Assembly: GCA_003990745.1 (NCBI GenBank)
Contig: RBNI01003119.1
Coordinates: forward strand, 1-16,618
DNA from: Jimgerdemannia flammicorona
Lineage: Eukaryota > Mucoromycota > Endogonomycetes > Endogonales > Endogonaceae
Direction of reading: 5' to 3'
DNA length: 16,618 bases
Part shown: positions 9,176-16,618 of the stretch, one piece after another
Numbering within the stretch: position 1 is the first letter of the stretch
Layout of the letters: every line of letters begins with the position of its first letter
Made by a program: the position numbers and the translations under genes
Notes under the pieces: generated by a model
Database searches by the model: none
Told to the model about the DNA's origin: nothing
The model's input: only the letters and a program-made list of their open reading frames with translations

Positions 9176-9195
9176 AGTACCCTACACATGCCGGA
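9176..9195. other. Junction between LINE and copia
   Basis: The plus-strand LINE frame loses its family pattern just after GERPLKY (9172). The minus-strand copia frame loses its pattern at about 9190-9240, after the segment that precedes RNase H. Both elements therefore meet by their 3' sides, each lacking its own end. Neither a poly-A tail nor an LTR is found here. A deletion spanning both elements is the simplest explanation. Confidence 0.65.
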
Positions 9196-12100
9196 AAGGC
9201 TTACCATAATGGTACTCCTGCTTACTCTCTTATCACCCAGATTGAGCATATAGCTCTTTGTGCCTTTAATGTACCTGAATATGTGCTTGATTGCCATCCA
9301 ATGCGAGTTGTTGTAGCACGATGCATATTGCACCACTTTGTTAATTACATATGATAGGTCAGGTCTCGTCCTGAGCATTAGATACATAAGGGATCCTACT
9401 GCTTGTCGATAGGGAATATCGTTGTCATCAGGTGTATTGGACTTCTTTAATCTCACAGACATCTCCATCGGTGTTCCGACTGGCTTACACTCACTCATGC
9501 CGAACCACTTGAGTATTGTCTGAATGTAGGCTTCTTGGCTTAGGTGTATAGTATGCACACTCCTGTCATGTATGATGGATATCCCCAAAAGGAAAGACAC
9601 GTCACCCAGATCTGTCATTTTGAACTTCTTGCGTAGTGCCACCTTTACTTCATTAATCTCATTTGTCATTCCAATCAGAATGATATCATTGATCCAAATT
9701 CTCAAGTACACCGTTCCTGAGGATGTATGATGAGTGTATATGCATGGGTCTGCTTCGCATCATTTGAACCCATTCTCTTCTATGAGATAATTGTCGATCT
9801 TTCGATTCCATAGCCTCGCTGCCTGTTTTATACTATAGAGGCCTTTGCATAGTCTGCATACTAACTCCTTCTCGTTGTCATAGAGTTCATATCCTTGTGG
9901 TTGAAGAATGTATAGTTTGGTATCCACATCTCTATTTAGAAAGGCTGTCTTAACATCCATTTGATGTATCTCATAGTCGTACTTGGCTCCGATTGCAAGA
10001 AGTATTCTAAGCGAAGTAAGCTTAAATACTGGGGAAAAGGTCTCATCATAGTCGACCCAAAGTCTTGTGAATACCCCTTTGCCACAAATCGGGCCTTGTA
10101 TTGCTCTATGCCGCCATTGCTATCGCGCTTGATTTTATACACCCATTGGGATCCTATGGCTTGTCAATTTGCCGGAAGAGGGACCAAGTCCTATATGTCA
10201 TTCTTGATGAGTGAATTATACTCCTTGTCCATAGCCTTTTTCCACTCCTTTTTATCATTCGAATGAATGGCTTCATCATAGTGTACCAGCTCACCAGTCA
10301 TTGCTATGTAAGTGCATTCGCAGGCGTAGTTCACGTGATGTTGTTTGCAACGAGATGACTTGGGTGGGTCCCAGTAACTTCCCAGATCTGCTTGGACTTC
10401 GTTGTCCATCCCAGACTTGCGCTTTTTCTTGCCCTTCAGAGAGATATCCTCTTCATTATCTGAAATCTCCATAATTCTTGGTTCAGGGGTTTTCGTAGGT
10501 ACTTGTGCCGTTGATCTCGTTGGCATAGGTTGTACTATTGTTGCCGGAATCATTGATGTAGTTTTCACGCTCACTGTCAGCATAGTTCCACTCACCATTG
10601 GATTGGTTACGGGTATAGGAATTTCTACACAAATTTTCTTTACTTTCTCTTTGAACTGAACATCACGAGAGATGACTATACCACACTTTTGCATATTCTA
10701 CAATCTATATGCTGACCCGTCATATCCAAGGAATATATGCTTATCCGCTTTAGGCTCAAATTTTCCTCTATTTCCGCTTTTATCCAATATGTAAGCCTCG
10801 CTTCCGAATGTCTGTAAGTGCGATACATCAGACTTGGATCTGCTCCACAGTTCTTCAGGTATAAGGTTATCATCCTTAGACTGTACATCACTTTCTTTGC
10901 TTAAGGCTCAAGAAATGTATTGATTACGTATGTACACCGCTGTGTTCAATGCTTCAGCCCAGAAGGATTGCGGCAAACCAGCTGCATTCATCATCATTCG
11001 GGCCATCTCGACGATCGTTCGATTGAATTGTTCCACTATGCCGTTTTGTTGTGGAGTATAAGGAGCCATTCTAGTATGTCGTATTCCATGCTCTTTTAAG
11101 AATTGTTTAAAGGACTTATTTACATATTCTGTCCCATTATCCGAGTGTAGTATCCCTATCTGACATTTCGTATCATTCTTCACGCTTGCCTTGAATTCTT
11201 TAAATTTCTCAAATGCTTCACTCTTTGCTGAGAGGAAGTACACGTAGGCCTTATGAGTGTAATTATCGATGAAAGTAATAAAATACTTCTTTCCAGAATG
11301 TGATGATGTACGCATGGGACCACAGATGTCCATATGTATAAGATCGAGTATACCGCTCACTCTTTTCGTCTGTTCCTGAAAAGACTTCCAAGAAGCCTTA
11401 TTCGCTGTACAGTCATCACAAAAGAAGTTCGGAGATGTACAGTTTGGCAATCCTTTCACCGAGCTATTCCTCATCATCCATTTTAAGCTTGTCTGGCCGA
11501 TGTGTCCTAACTGTTCGTGCCATATATGCCAGGTGTCGTTTGTCATTGTGGAGTGTGCCAATGTACCATTCGGTGTACCATCGATTGTATAAAGATTCCC
11601 TCTTTTCGACACATACATTAATTCCTTATTGTTTTTTAGATCAATTACCATTACTCCATTTGGGCATATGTTTACTCCTTTGTCTCCTTGGGCCATCATT
11701 CATCCTATCGAGAAGAGATTTTTGCCTATATCCGGAGCATATAGTACATCTGCAAAGGTACCTGAGGGTTCTTTGACCTTTCCGTGTAGGTATATTCCGA
11801 CATTTCCTTTGCCCTGAGCGTAGATTACATTGTTGTTGCCTAGTTTGATAGGTACAGGATGCTCAAACTTCTTGTATGTAGAGAACTATTCGCGGTGCGC
11901 CATCATATGTTGTGTTGCGCTGGAATCCATGAGCCAAACTTTTTTGCTGCACACATTAGCGCTCATGCTTACATTTGTATGTTGGCAGCTCTCCGCCTCC
12001 GCGAAAAACATCCTGTCGCAGCTCTGATTGTTGGTGTCTACAACATTTGCCTGACCACGTTGGTCTCCCTTTTCTTTCTTCTTTAGATTGCAGTCTTGGA

Positions 12101-12913
12101 TGCGATGTCCAGGCTTATCACAGTAGAAATACTTACCACCGAACTTGGCACGTTGACCATCTCATTGACCTTGTCCTTTACTTGGCTTTCCTTTACCTCG
12201 ACCACGTGTGCCATAGAATGCTTTTTCGTCGTAATCTTCGTTTGTACCATTATTCTGCCTCGATTTATCATTTAATAGGCTCATGATGATGTGCTTATAG
12301 TCCAAAAGCTTATCGGATTCCCGCATAGCAGATACGACCATGTTATACGCGTCTGGGAGGCCTCGTATAAGAGCTAGGACCTTGTCTTCCTCCCTGATGA
12401 GGTCTCCCAGCATAGAAAGTGAGTTCACCTGATTCCTCAGATTATTGACGTAGTTGGCATATTCCTGAATGCTCTCCTTGGGCTTCATCCATAGGGTAAA
12501 TAATTGTCCCTTCAGGTGGAATCTGTTGGACGCGGATGCTTGTTGATGATGGTCACATAGGGTCTCCCAGGCTTTATTCACTGTCATAGCATCCATAACA
12601 AGTTTCATTTGCTCATTCGATAGAGTGAATGTGATCTCCCTCAATGCCTTGCGATCCTTCACTGGATCATATCTTGTTATTTGTGCCTGTGGCTTCCAAT
12701 AGTTCTCTAGACCACATTCCTCTAAGAGGTTCCTCATATGGTTGCCCATATGGCATAATTCTTACTGTCGAAGACAGGAATTGTCCTTCTTGTTGTCGTA
12801 GCTGCCACCGGAGGGACTGTGGTACCCATACCGGTACCCGCTCTGCTTGTATTACTTGCTGGGCTTAGCATTGCAACACTTGAGTTTGGACTTCCTAGGG
12901 TTGACATCTTCAT
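9190..12913 (-). pseudogene. Copia Gag-Pol polyprotein, inactive
   Basis: The start ATG is at 12913-12911 (MKMSTLG); a frameshift lies near 12749. Gag (about 12749-12165) has the UBN2-like pattern (WETLCDHHQQAS, HLKGQLFTLWM, IREEDKVLALIRGLP). The zinc knuckle (12131-12090) has its first Cys as Tyr. The protease site reads DSSA (11927-11916) where DSGA is usual. The integrase has a pre-integrase HHCC region (WHEQLGH, CDDC) and a full triad: Asp 11330-11328, Asp 11141-11139, Glu 11033-11031, with 35 residues between the last two. Reverse transcriptase follows ([21 protein letters not shown], frameshift near 10056, [16 protein letters not shown], then WIND at 9696-9685 where a DD pair is expected). 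Stops include TGA 12164, TAG 11888, TGA 11702 and TGA 10910. Without RNase H and with these changes it cannot transpose. Confidence 0.85.
12090..12749 (-). other. Copia Gag region with altered zinc knuckle
   Basis: The minus frame from 12749 (MGNHMRNLLEECGL) carries the helical Gag domain of copia elements and an Arg/Gly/Lys-rich linker (GTRGRGKGKPSKGQGQ). A TGA at 12164-12162 sits where an Arg codon would fit, and then comes the zinc knuckle YFYCDKPGHRIQDC. The spacing is C-x2-C-x4-H-x4-C except that the first Cys is Tyr. This would assemble the particle and bind RNA. Confidence 0.8.
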
Positions 12914-12961
12914 ATGTTGTAGTGTAGCATATATTAAAGAGGTGTATATATTATCCGCTAA

Positions 12962-12976
12962 CCGGGGCTCATAACC
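12962..12976 (-). promoter_or_regulatory. Copia primer-binding site, initiator-Met tRNA type
   Basis: On the minus strand, ggttatgagccccgg lies two bases downstream of the 5' LTR end (…ttcacaaca). The core ggttatgagccc is complementary to the anticodon arm of initiator methionine tRNA (gggctcataacc), the half-tRNA primer site known for Drosophila copia and relatives. Its distance from the LTR and its position before Gag fit exactly. It fixes the LTR boundary and the element's strand. Confidence 0.85.
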
Positions 12977-12978
12977 TT

Positions 12979-13140
12979 TGTTGTGAACTTTTGGAGGAAT
13001 AGGAGAGAGGAAAAGAGAGAGAGAGAGAGATATTTATTGATCACTCAAGTAATGCACTTTTACGCATTTGTCGATGATGTCACCCCAATGCCACTGCACC
13101 ACAAATTATCTATATCGAGTTGTAACCTGTAATCTCAACA
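12979..13140 (-). repeat. Copia 5' LTR, 162 bp
   Basis: On plus it begins tgttgtgaac and ends aatctcaaca, giving TGTTG/CAACA inverted termini. In the minus sense it contains gatcaataaatatc, an AATAAA-type polyadenylation signal (13038-13033), next to a CT-rich run. The plus strand shows a GA microsatellite at about 13003-13030. The primer-binding site follows two bases after the inner end. No second copy is present in the window, so the 3' LTR was lost. Confidence 0.8.
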
Positions 13141-13143
13141 TAT

Positions 13144-13911
13144 TGGTTCAACTTCAAGGGTTGTCTGAAGGTACAGGTTGTGTTCTCCGGTCTCTTCATT
13201 GTAGTTGAAGTAATCGGGGGTAAATGCAGATTAGTATTCATGCCAGTGGTCATTGTCCCAATAAGTCTCATAGGCAGTTATGAACTATTGTAAGTTCATC
13301 GGCAAAGTTGGCAGTGTGATCAGAGTTAGTAGAGATCCTTGGCTTGAGGTCATGTCAGCATCAGAGGGATCATTGTCTTCTGCTTCGTCTTCATCAAAGT
13401 GGATTATATTATAGATGTCCTTCATGGCATATCCAACTTGGGGCATTTGCAGGATGTGGTCATCAGGGTGCAGGAAGGTTCTGTCTATGGTTTCAACGTA
13501 CTCAAGATACTTATGGTTGAGTTCTTGTATCATGTCATCAATTTGGCCATAGGACAGAGTAGTAACCATTTTGCTGGTAGTAACTCGGAGGTGGGGAATA
13601 AAGGTACTGTACTCATAGAAGAGTTCTCAGTATTTGTGGGCAATGAGCTTCTGGTATTGAGACATCTGGGTAATGTCTGTATCCTGATGGTGTTTGACCA
13701 TGTCTTCCAGGAGGTAGTAGATCTGATAGTAGCTTGAGATTTGTCCAATCTGGTGGGCCTCGTTAAGCATGTTCAGGGCATTCCATCAGGCTTTCACAAA
13801 GTAGAGGGGTACTAGGCTATGGATATTCATGAGGGGCAGAGGGGGTGTGGCTTGGTTGACAATGGCATTCTAAATGTCAGCACAGATGTGGTTGTAGATC
13901 TTGGTGGTCAT
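13144..13911 (-). pseudogene. Gag-like frame, probably gypsy, cut by copia
   Basis: One minus frame of 256 codons starts at ATG 13911-13909 (MTTKIYNHICADI) and ends at the copia LTR. It has only four stops: TAG 13872, TGA 13788, TGA 13629 and TAG 13287. Segments such as WNALNMLNEAHQIGQISSYY and YYQIYYLLEDMVKHHQ look helical, and the distal part is acidic (FDEDEAEDNDPSDAD), then FTPDYFNYNEETGEHN. I read it as the N-terminal and central part of a Gag because of its composition, its strand and the adjoining element remains. No zinc knuckle is present. It could be the missing front of the Gag at 5335-6177, but it retains CpG sites while that fragment has none, so it may come from another copy or family. 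Confidence 0.5.
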
Positions 13912-14640
13912 GTTTGTGTATTCGGAAGTTGTGGTTGTTATTTGTTTTGGTTCTACTTCGATACGTCTCAGTGCTCAGTATATATGCATTTGGTTCTGAT
14001 TGGTAAGATTTCATTTATGTGAATCTTGTGTTCTGTGACTTTGTGTTGACTCATCTTTGTATACTGTGACTTCTGTTTGACTCAGCTTCGTGATCATGCA
14101 GGTGATTTCCAGATTTGTTCAGAGGTCGTATGCAATTTCAGTGGCTTATTAAGAGGGTGACGTGTGATTTCGGTGGCTTGAAGGTTGTGTGCTTACACTA
14201 TTGGTGGTAGATTTCATGCAGTGCTGGCTTCTGTAGGCTTTGATTCTTCTGATACTGAGTGGTATCTGATTCTAGATATAATTATGTCTCTTCCTGTCCA
14301 AATGCTCTATAGTTCTGGTATTTCTTCTCCTATTGTGACTGAGATTGGTACTATATCAAAGGTGCAGTTGTACTAGTCTCCAGATTGAAGATTGGATTCT
14401 GTGAGCTGAAAATTCACACTAATTCTTCTCAGTTAATCTCCCAAATATAATGTACCTGACTCAATAGAGGCAAATTACAAGGAAGGGTAGGGTGGCCATG
14501 TAGATTGGCTTGAGCCCCTAGTTGCTTTGTTAAAAGCAACAAAATGTTCAGATTATATATAGGTATCTTGTGGTATAATATTCAATCTAGAGAATTCTAT
14601 ATAGGCAATTTAGGTGATTTTCTTTTTAGATAGTGTTCTT
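13912..14640. other. Non-coding leader-like region with short repeats
   Basis: Upstream (minus sense) of the Gag-like frame there is no long coding frame. Short repeated phrases are seen: ctgtgac-ttt/ctt-gtttgactca near 14034-14080, and gcaatttcagtggctt / gatttcggtggctt near 14130 and 14166. CpG sites occur up to about 14171 and then stop completely. A retroelement 5' leader is possible. I could not find a primer-binding site or an LTR here. Confidence 0.4.
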
Positions 14641-15258
14641 GGGTTGCACATGTAAATGATGATCTCTTGTGAGTGGATTTCCTTCTTGAGCAGTGGGTAA
14701 ATTCCTATGACCTGGCAATCTTGGGTAATTAGGTAAATTTGACTGATTTCTTTAAAGCATGGGCTCTTTGGGAATTAGGTGATCAGTTTCCTTAAGGGTA
14801 CAGATTTCTTAGAGTGGTGCAGTTTGAATGATGTGATCTTAGGTAGACAATGTGAACTTGAATAATATAGATTGGCAGAATGTAGTGGATCAGTAGATAA
14901 AAATATAGCAAACTTGAATATAGCAGACTTCTTGAATAGCAGCTGGCAAAGTTACATTAAGAACTGACTTTGTTTGTACAAACAGATTTACTATGAAGTT
15001 GCATCAAGACTGGCTTTTGAGCAGTAGACTTAGATTACTTGAAAACAGTGGCTTATTCATTAAGCAGCAGATCTCTTAAAAATGGTAGCTCTTTCTTGAG
15101 TGGTGAATTTACTCTTAAAATAGCAGTAAAGTTCTTCTCTTTAACTTAGTGGCAAAACTTCAGGCTTATCTGATAAGCAAACCAATCTTTTCTATCAGAA
15201 AGTAAACTGAAGTTGTGAATAAAACAATACTCACAATTTCTTAGCAGAGACTCATTGG
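14641..15258. repeat. Weak dispersed repeat region, no gene
   Basis: Variants of cttgagcagtgg recur: 14685-14696, ttttgagcagtaga at 15015-15028, cttgagtggtgaattt near 15095-15110, and cttgaatatagcag / cttgaatagcag near 14913-14943. Spacing is irregular. There are no CpG sites. It resembles a heavily decayed array or leader rather than coding DNA. Confidence 0.35.
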
Positions 15259-15639
15259 CAGACATATATTCTAAGTATTGCAATTCAATCTTTAGAATCA
15301 AGTGGCTTTTGGTATACATTTCTCCTAAGTATACCAGACAATTGACTTTTGCTTTACTTTCAGAACTGAGGTTTATTCACTCTTGTCTCTGGAGTATTTT
15401 ATACATTGTGATTGCTATCTTGGTTACTATCTGACTAACTATATAATACTATTTATGGGGTAACAGCTGCTGTCTGGGTAATAGTCACTGTCAGAGTGTC
15501 AGGGATTTTCTCTTCTTTAGCTATCTGGGTTATTTATACAGTTTTCCACAGTAATAGTTACTATGCTAGTTACTATACTATACTAATGTTCATGTCATCT
15601 GGTTTGTTTATATCATCTGGCTAAGTTATAGGTGTTATG
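15259..15639 (-). repeat. LTR-like arm 1 of a large inverted repeat
   Basis: This segment aligns, inverted, with 15905-16285. Matching blocks include gaggtttattcactcttgt, gtattttatacattgtg, tttatacagtttt and ggctaagttatagg. Read on the minus strand it has tataaaata, then gtgaataaacctca, a TATA-like box followed by an AATAAA signal, the layout of an LTR. Relative to arm 2 it carries an extra stretch of about 50 bp near 15275-15325 and fewer copies of an 18-bp repeat. It is not similar to the LTR at 3231-3694, although the signal layout is the same. Confidence 0.7.
15456..15491 (-). repeat. 18-bp minisatellite, two copies (arm 1)
   Basis: Units are 15456-15473 and 15474-15491 (ctgggtaatagtcactgt type), followed by a degenerate piece cagagtgtcaggga. 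The same unit is present four times in arm 2, so the array changed copy number after the arms diverged. Confidence 0.7.
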
Positions 15640-15904
15640 TTTTTGTAGATTATCACAATATATATTGGAACTCAATATTTATAATGATTGAATGAATACT
15701 AATACTTACTATAGTATATAGGTTACTAATGATAATTATATAAAATAGTATTTAGTTTTATAATATTTTATCATAGTTTAATTTTTTTTTCTTTGTCTTT
15801 CTTGAACATTCTATAATCTTCTAGTATCTTCTGAATACTTAGAAATTATTTCTTAGTATCAAGCTTTAGCTAAAATATTTTTAGCTAGTATGATGATCCA
15901 AAAA
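15640..15904 (+). repeat. LTR remnant inside the inverted-repeat loop
   Basis: The loop is AT-rich. Its right part matches the gypsy LTR at 3231-3694 in reverse orientation: tttcttgaacattcta (about 15798-15813) is identical to the complement of 3610-3625, and the next 40 bases align with mostly C-to-T or G-to-A differences. It is read as a decayed LTR of that family on the plus strand. The boundaries are uncertain. Confidence 0.45.
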
Positions 15905-16285
15905 TGTAATACCTATAACTTAGCCAGATAATGTAAACAAATCAGATAATATGAACATCAGTATAGCATAGTAACTAGCCCAGCAACCATTGCTGCAAAA
16001 AACTGTATAAATAATCCAGAAAGCTAAAGAAGAGAAAAATCCTAACAGTGGCCATCACTCTGATAGTGGCTGTCACCCTGACAGTAGCTATCACCCAGAC
16101 AGTGACTATTACCCCCATAAATAGCAAACCTATAGTTAACCAGATAGCAATCAAGATAGTAACCACAATGTATAAAATACCCCAGAGACAAGAGTGAATA
16201 AACCTCAGTTCCAAAATTGAATCCAAAGCAAAAGACAAATCTACATATAATACTATGAGAGATATGCCTGCCCAGGGGCGGCACC
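15905..16285 (+). repeat. LTR-like arm 2 of a large inverted repeat
   Basis: It starts tgtaatacc at 15905 and is the inverted counterpart of 15259-15639. In the plus sense it holds gtataaaatacc (about 16170), then gtgaataaacctcag (about 16195), a TATA-like box about 25 bases before an AATAAA signal, the usual LTR order. The outer end at about 16262-16285 becomes GC-rich (gcctgcccaggggcgg), where arm 1 has only a weak, more AT-rich counterpart. The minus-strand open frame in this arm (Val/Thr/Ile repeats) is produced by the 18-bp array and is not a gene. Confidence 0.7.
16045..16116 (+). repeat. 18-bp minisatellite, four copies (arm 2)
   Basis: Four contiguous 18-mers lie at 16045-16062, 16063-16080, 16081-16098 and 16099-16116. 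The consensus is close to acagtggctatcaccctg, and each copy differs at a few positions. The array lies upstream of the TATA-like box in the arm, where an LTR's U3 enhancer would be. A regulatory role is inference only. Confidence 0.8.
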
Positions 16286-16618
16286 TTTCACCGGTAACAT
16301 TCAGGTGACACAAGATTTGGACAACACTTTCTACGAAGTTTCTGGTGAAAAGCGACTATCAACATGGCAAGCAACGAGCATTCTGGTGAGCGTGGCGGCC
16401 AGGGAGGCAGCCGTGCCTTTGCCTGCAGCAGGTCGGGAGTAAGCGAGGGGATGGTTTGGGGATGCCAGGGTCCTCTGTGGTTGGCAGCGGCGCTGGAGGA
16501 GGAGGACGAGGTGGGCTGCGTCAGAGAGGTGGAGGGAGGACGACCTTTGCTGACAAGGTCAGAATGGGGAAGGTGGCAGCAGGGCTCGATAGTTGGTTGG
16601 GTCTGGGGAAGGCGACGC
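16286..16618 (+). mobile_element. CpG-rich edge, possible LINE 5' end (partial)
   Basis: Composition changes sharply to GC- and CpG-rich. A frame from ATG 16364 (MASNEHSGERGGQGG) is open for 85 codons to the window end. Another frame reads VVGSGAGGGGRGG then RTTFADKVRMGKVA, a Gly/Arg-rich RNA-binding-like stretch resembling the Gly-rich start of the LINE ORF1 near 6240-6310. It may be the start of a less mutated LINE on the plus strand, or the leader and Gag of an LTR element whose LTR is arm 2. The correct frame cannot be decided from what is visible. Confidence 0.4.

Larger units (their letters stand above)
6180..9185 (+). mobile_element. Tad1-like LINE, plus strand, 3' truncated
   Basis: A G-rich plus-strand block begins abruptly after the gypsy Gag remnant and contains an ORF1-like region (6191-8006) followed by an ORF2 apurinic-type endonuclease (about 8029-8790) and a linker ending near LEEGERPLKY (about 9172). 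Reverse transcriptase, tail and target-site duplication are absent. LINEs are normally truncated at the 5' end, so loss of the 3' half implies a later deletion, placed at the junction with the copia element. A handful of CpG sites remain over 3 kb. The 5' boundary is set by the composition change and is approximate. Confidence 0.75.
9186..13140 (-). mobile_element. Ty1/copia retrotransposon, 3' truncated
   Basis: Minus-strand order is 5' LTR (13140-12979), primer-binding site, Gag, protease, integrase, reverse transcriptase. Integrase before reverse transcriptase is diagnostic for Ty1/copia. RNase H and the 3' LTR are lost at about 9186. Apart from two frameshifts (about 12749 and 10056) and a handful of TGA/TAG codons, the polyprotein can be followed for about 3.7 kb. 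CpG dinucleotides are frequent, in contrast to the gypsy remnant, so this is a younger or differently mutated layer. The LTR adjoins a Gag-like frame at 13141. The base pairs 13141-13145 (tattg) would be the target duplication, but its partner was deleted. Confidence 0.85.

Noticed and set aside
10402..10659. Plus-strand hydrophobic frame resembling a small membrane protein
   Set aside because: It lies wholly antisense to the copia polyprotein, whose minus-strand frame has clear domain context.
13399..14022. Plus-strand frames at 13399-13737 and 13819-14022
   Set aside because: The first is antisense to the acidic Gag-like minus frame, which stays in one frame for 256 codons. The second overlaps the Gag start and leader and has no motif.
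16045..16116. Possible CRISPR array
   Set aside because: The units are contiguous with no spacers, only 18 bp long, and lie in a eukaryotic-type retroelement context.
15975..16313. Minus-strand frame with Val/Thr/Ile repeats, membrane-like
   Set aside because: The repeats come from the 18-bp array, and the frame sits inside an LTR-like arm with no second supporting copy.
1..16618. A previously undescribed functional system (defence, biosynthetic or toxin locus)
   Set aside because: Every region with coding signal reads as a retroelement part with several disabling changes. Nothing suggested a non-transposon operon or cluster.

Overview
The window is a graveyard of nested, broken retrotransposons. 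I found no host gene, tRNA, rRNA or CRISPR array. The combination of Tad1-like LINE fragments, a chromodomain-bearing Ty3/gypsy element (chromovirus), a Ty1/copia element, and C-to-T decay at CpA and CpG that creates many TAG and TGA stops suggests repeat-rich heterochromatin of a filamentous fungus. The species cannot be told from the sequence.  Layout, left to right. 1-76 is a pure poly(A) run at the window edge. 77-1927 is very AT-rich decayed DNA with short degenerate repeats and an LTR-like remnant near 1045-1150. 1928-3058 is a 5'-truncated LINE on the minus strand, complete at its 3' end (31-nt poly-A tail) and bracketed by a perfect 13-bp target-site duplication. 3231-3694 is a gypsy LTR on the minus strand, followed by its polypurine tract. 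3690-6177 holds decayed gypsy coding sequence on the minus strand: a Gag zinc knuckle joined in frame to an integrase with a C-terminal chromodomain, with protease, reverse transcriptase and RNase H absent. About 6180-9185 is a second Tad1-like LINE on the plus strand (ORF1 and the ORF2 endonuclease), cut off before its reverse transcriptase. About 9186-13140 is a copia element on the minus strand with its 5' LTR, primer-binding site, Gag, protease, integrase and reverse transcriptase, but no RNase H or 3' LTR. 13144-13911 is an isolated Gag-like reading frame on the minus strand. 13912-15258 is non-coding with weak repeats. 15259-16285 is a large imperfect inverted repeat of LTR-like arms around a third LTR remnant. 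16286-16618 is abruptly GC- and CpG-rich and may be the 5' end of another LINE.  The genes do not form a working system. Each element carries several independent lesions: stops, frameshifts and lost catalytic or zinc-binding residues. The interest lies in the order of insertions and deletions, in the in-frame loss of the gypsy enzymatic core, in different mutational signatures in different layers (CpG absent in the gypsy layer, sparse in the LINEs, common in the copia layer), and in the inverted LTR-like pair with an 18-bp repeat of variable copy number. I did not find evidence for a new functional system.
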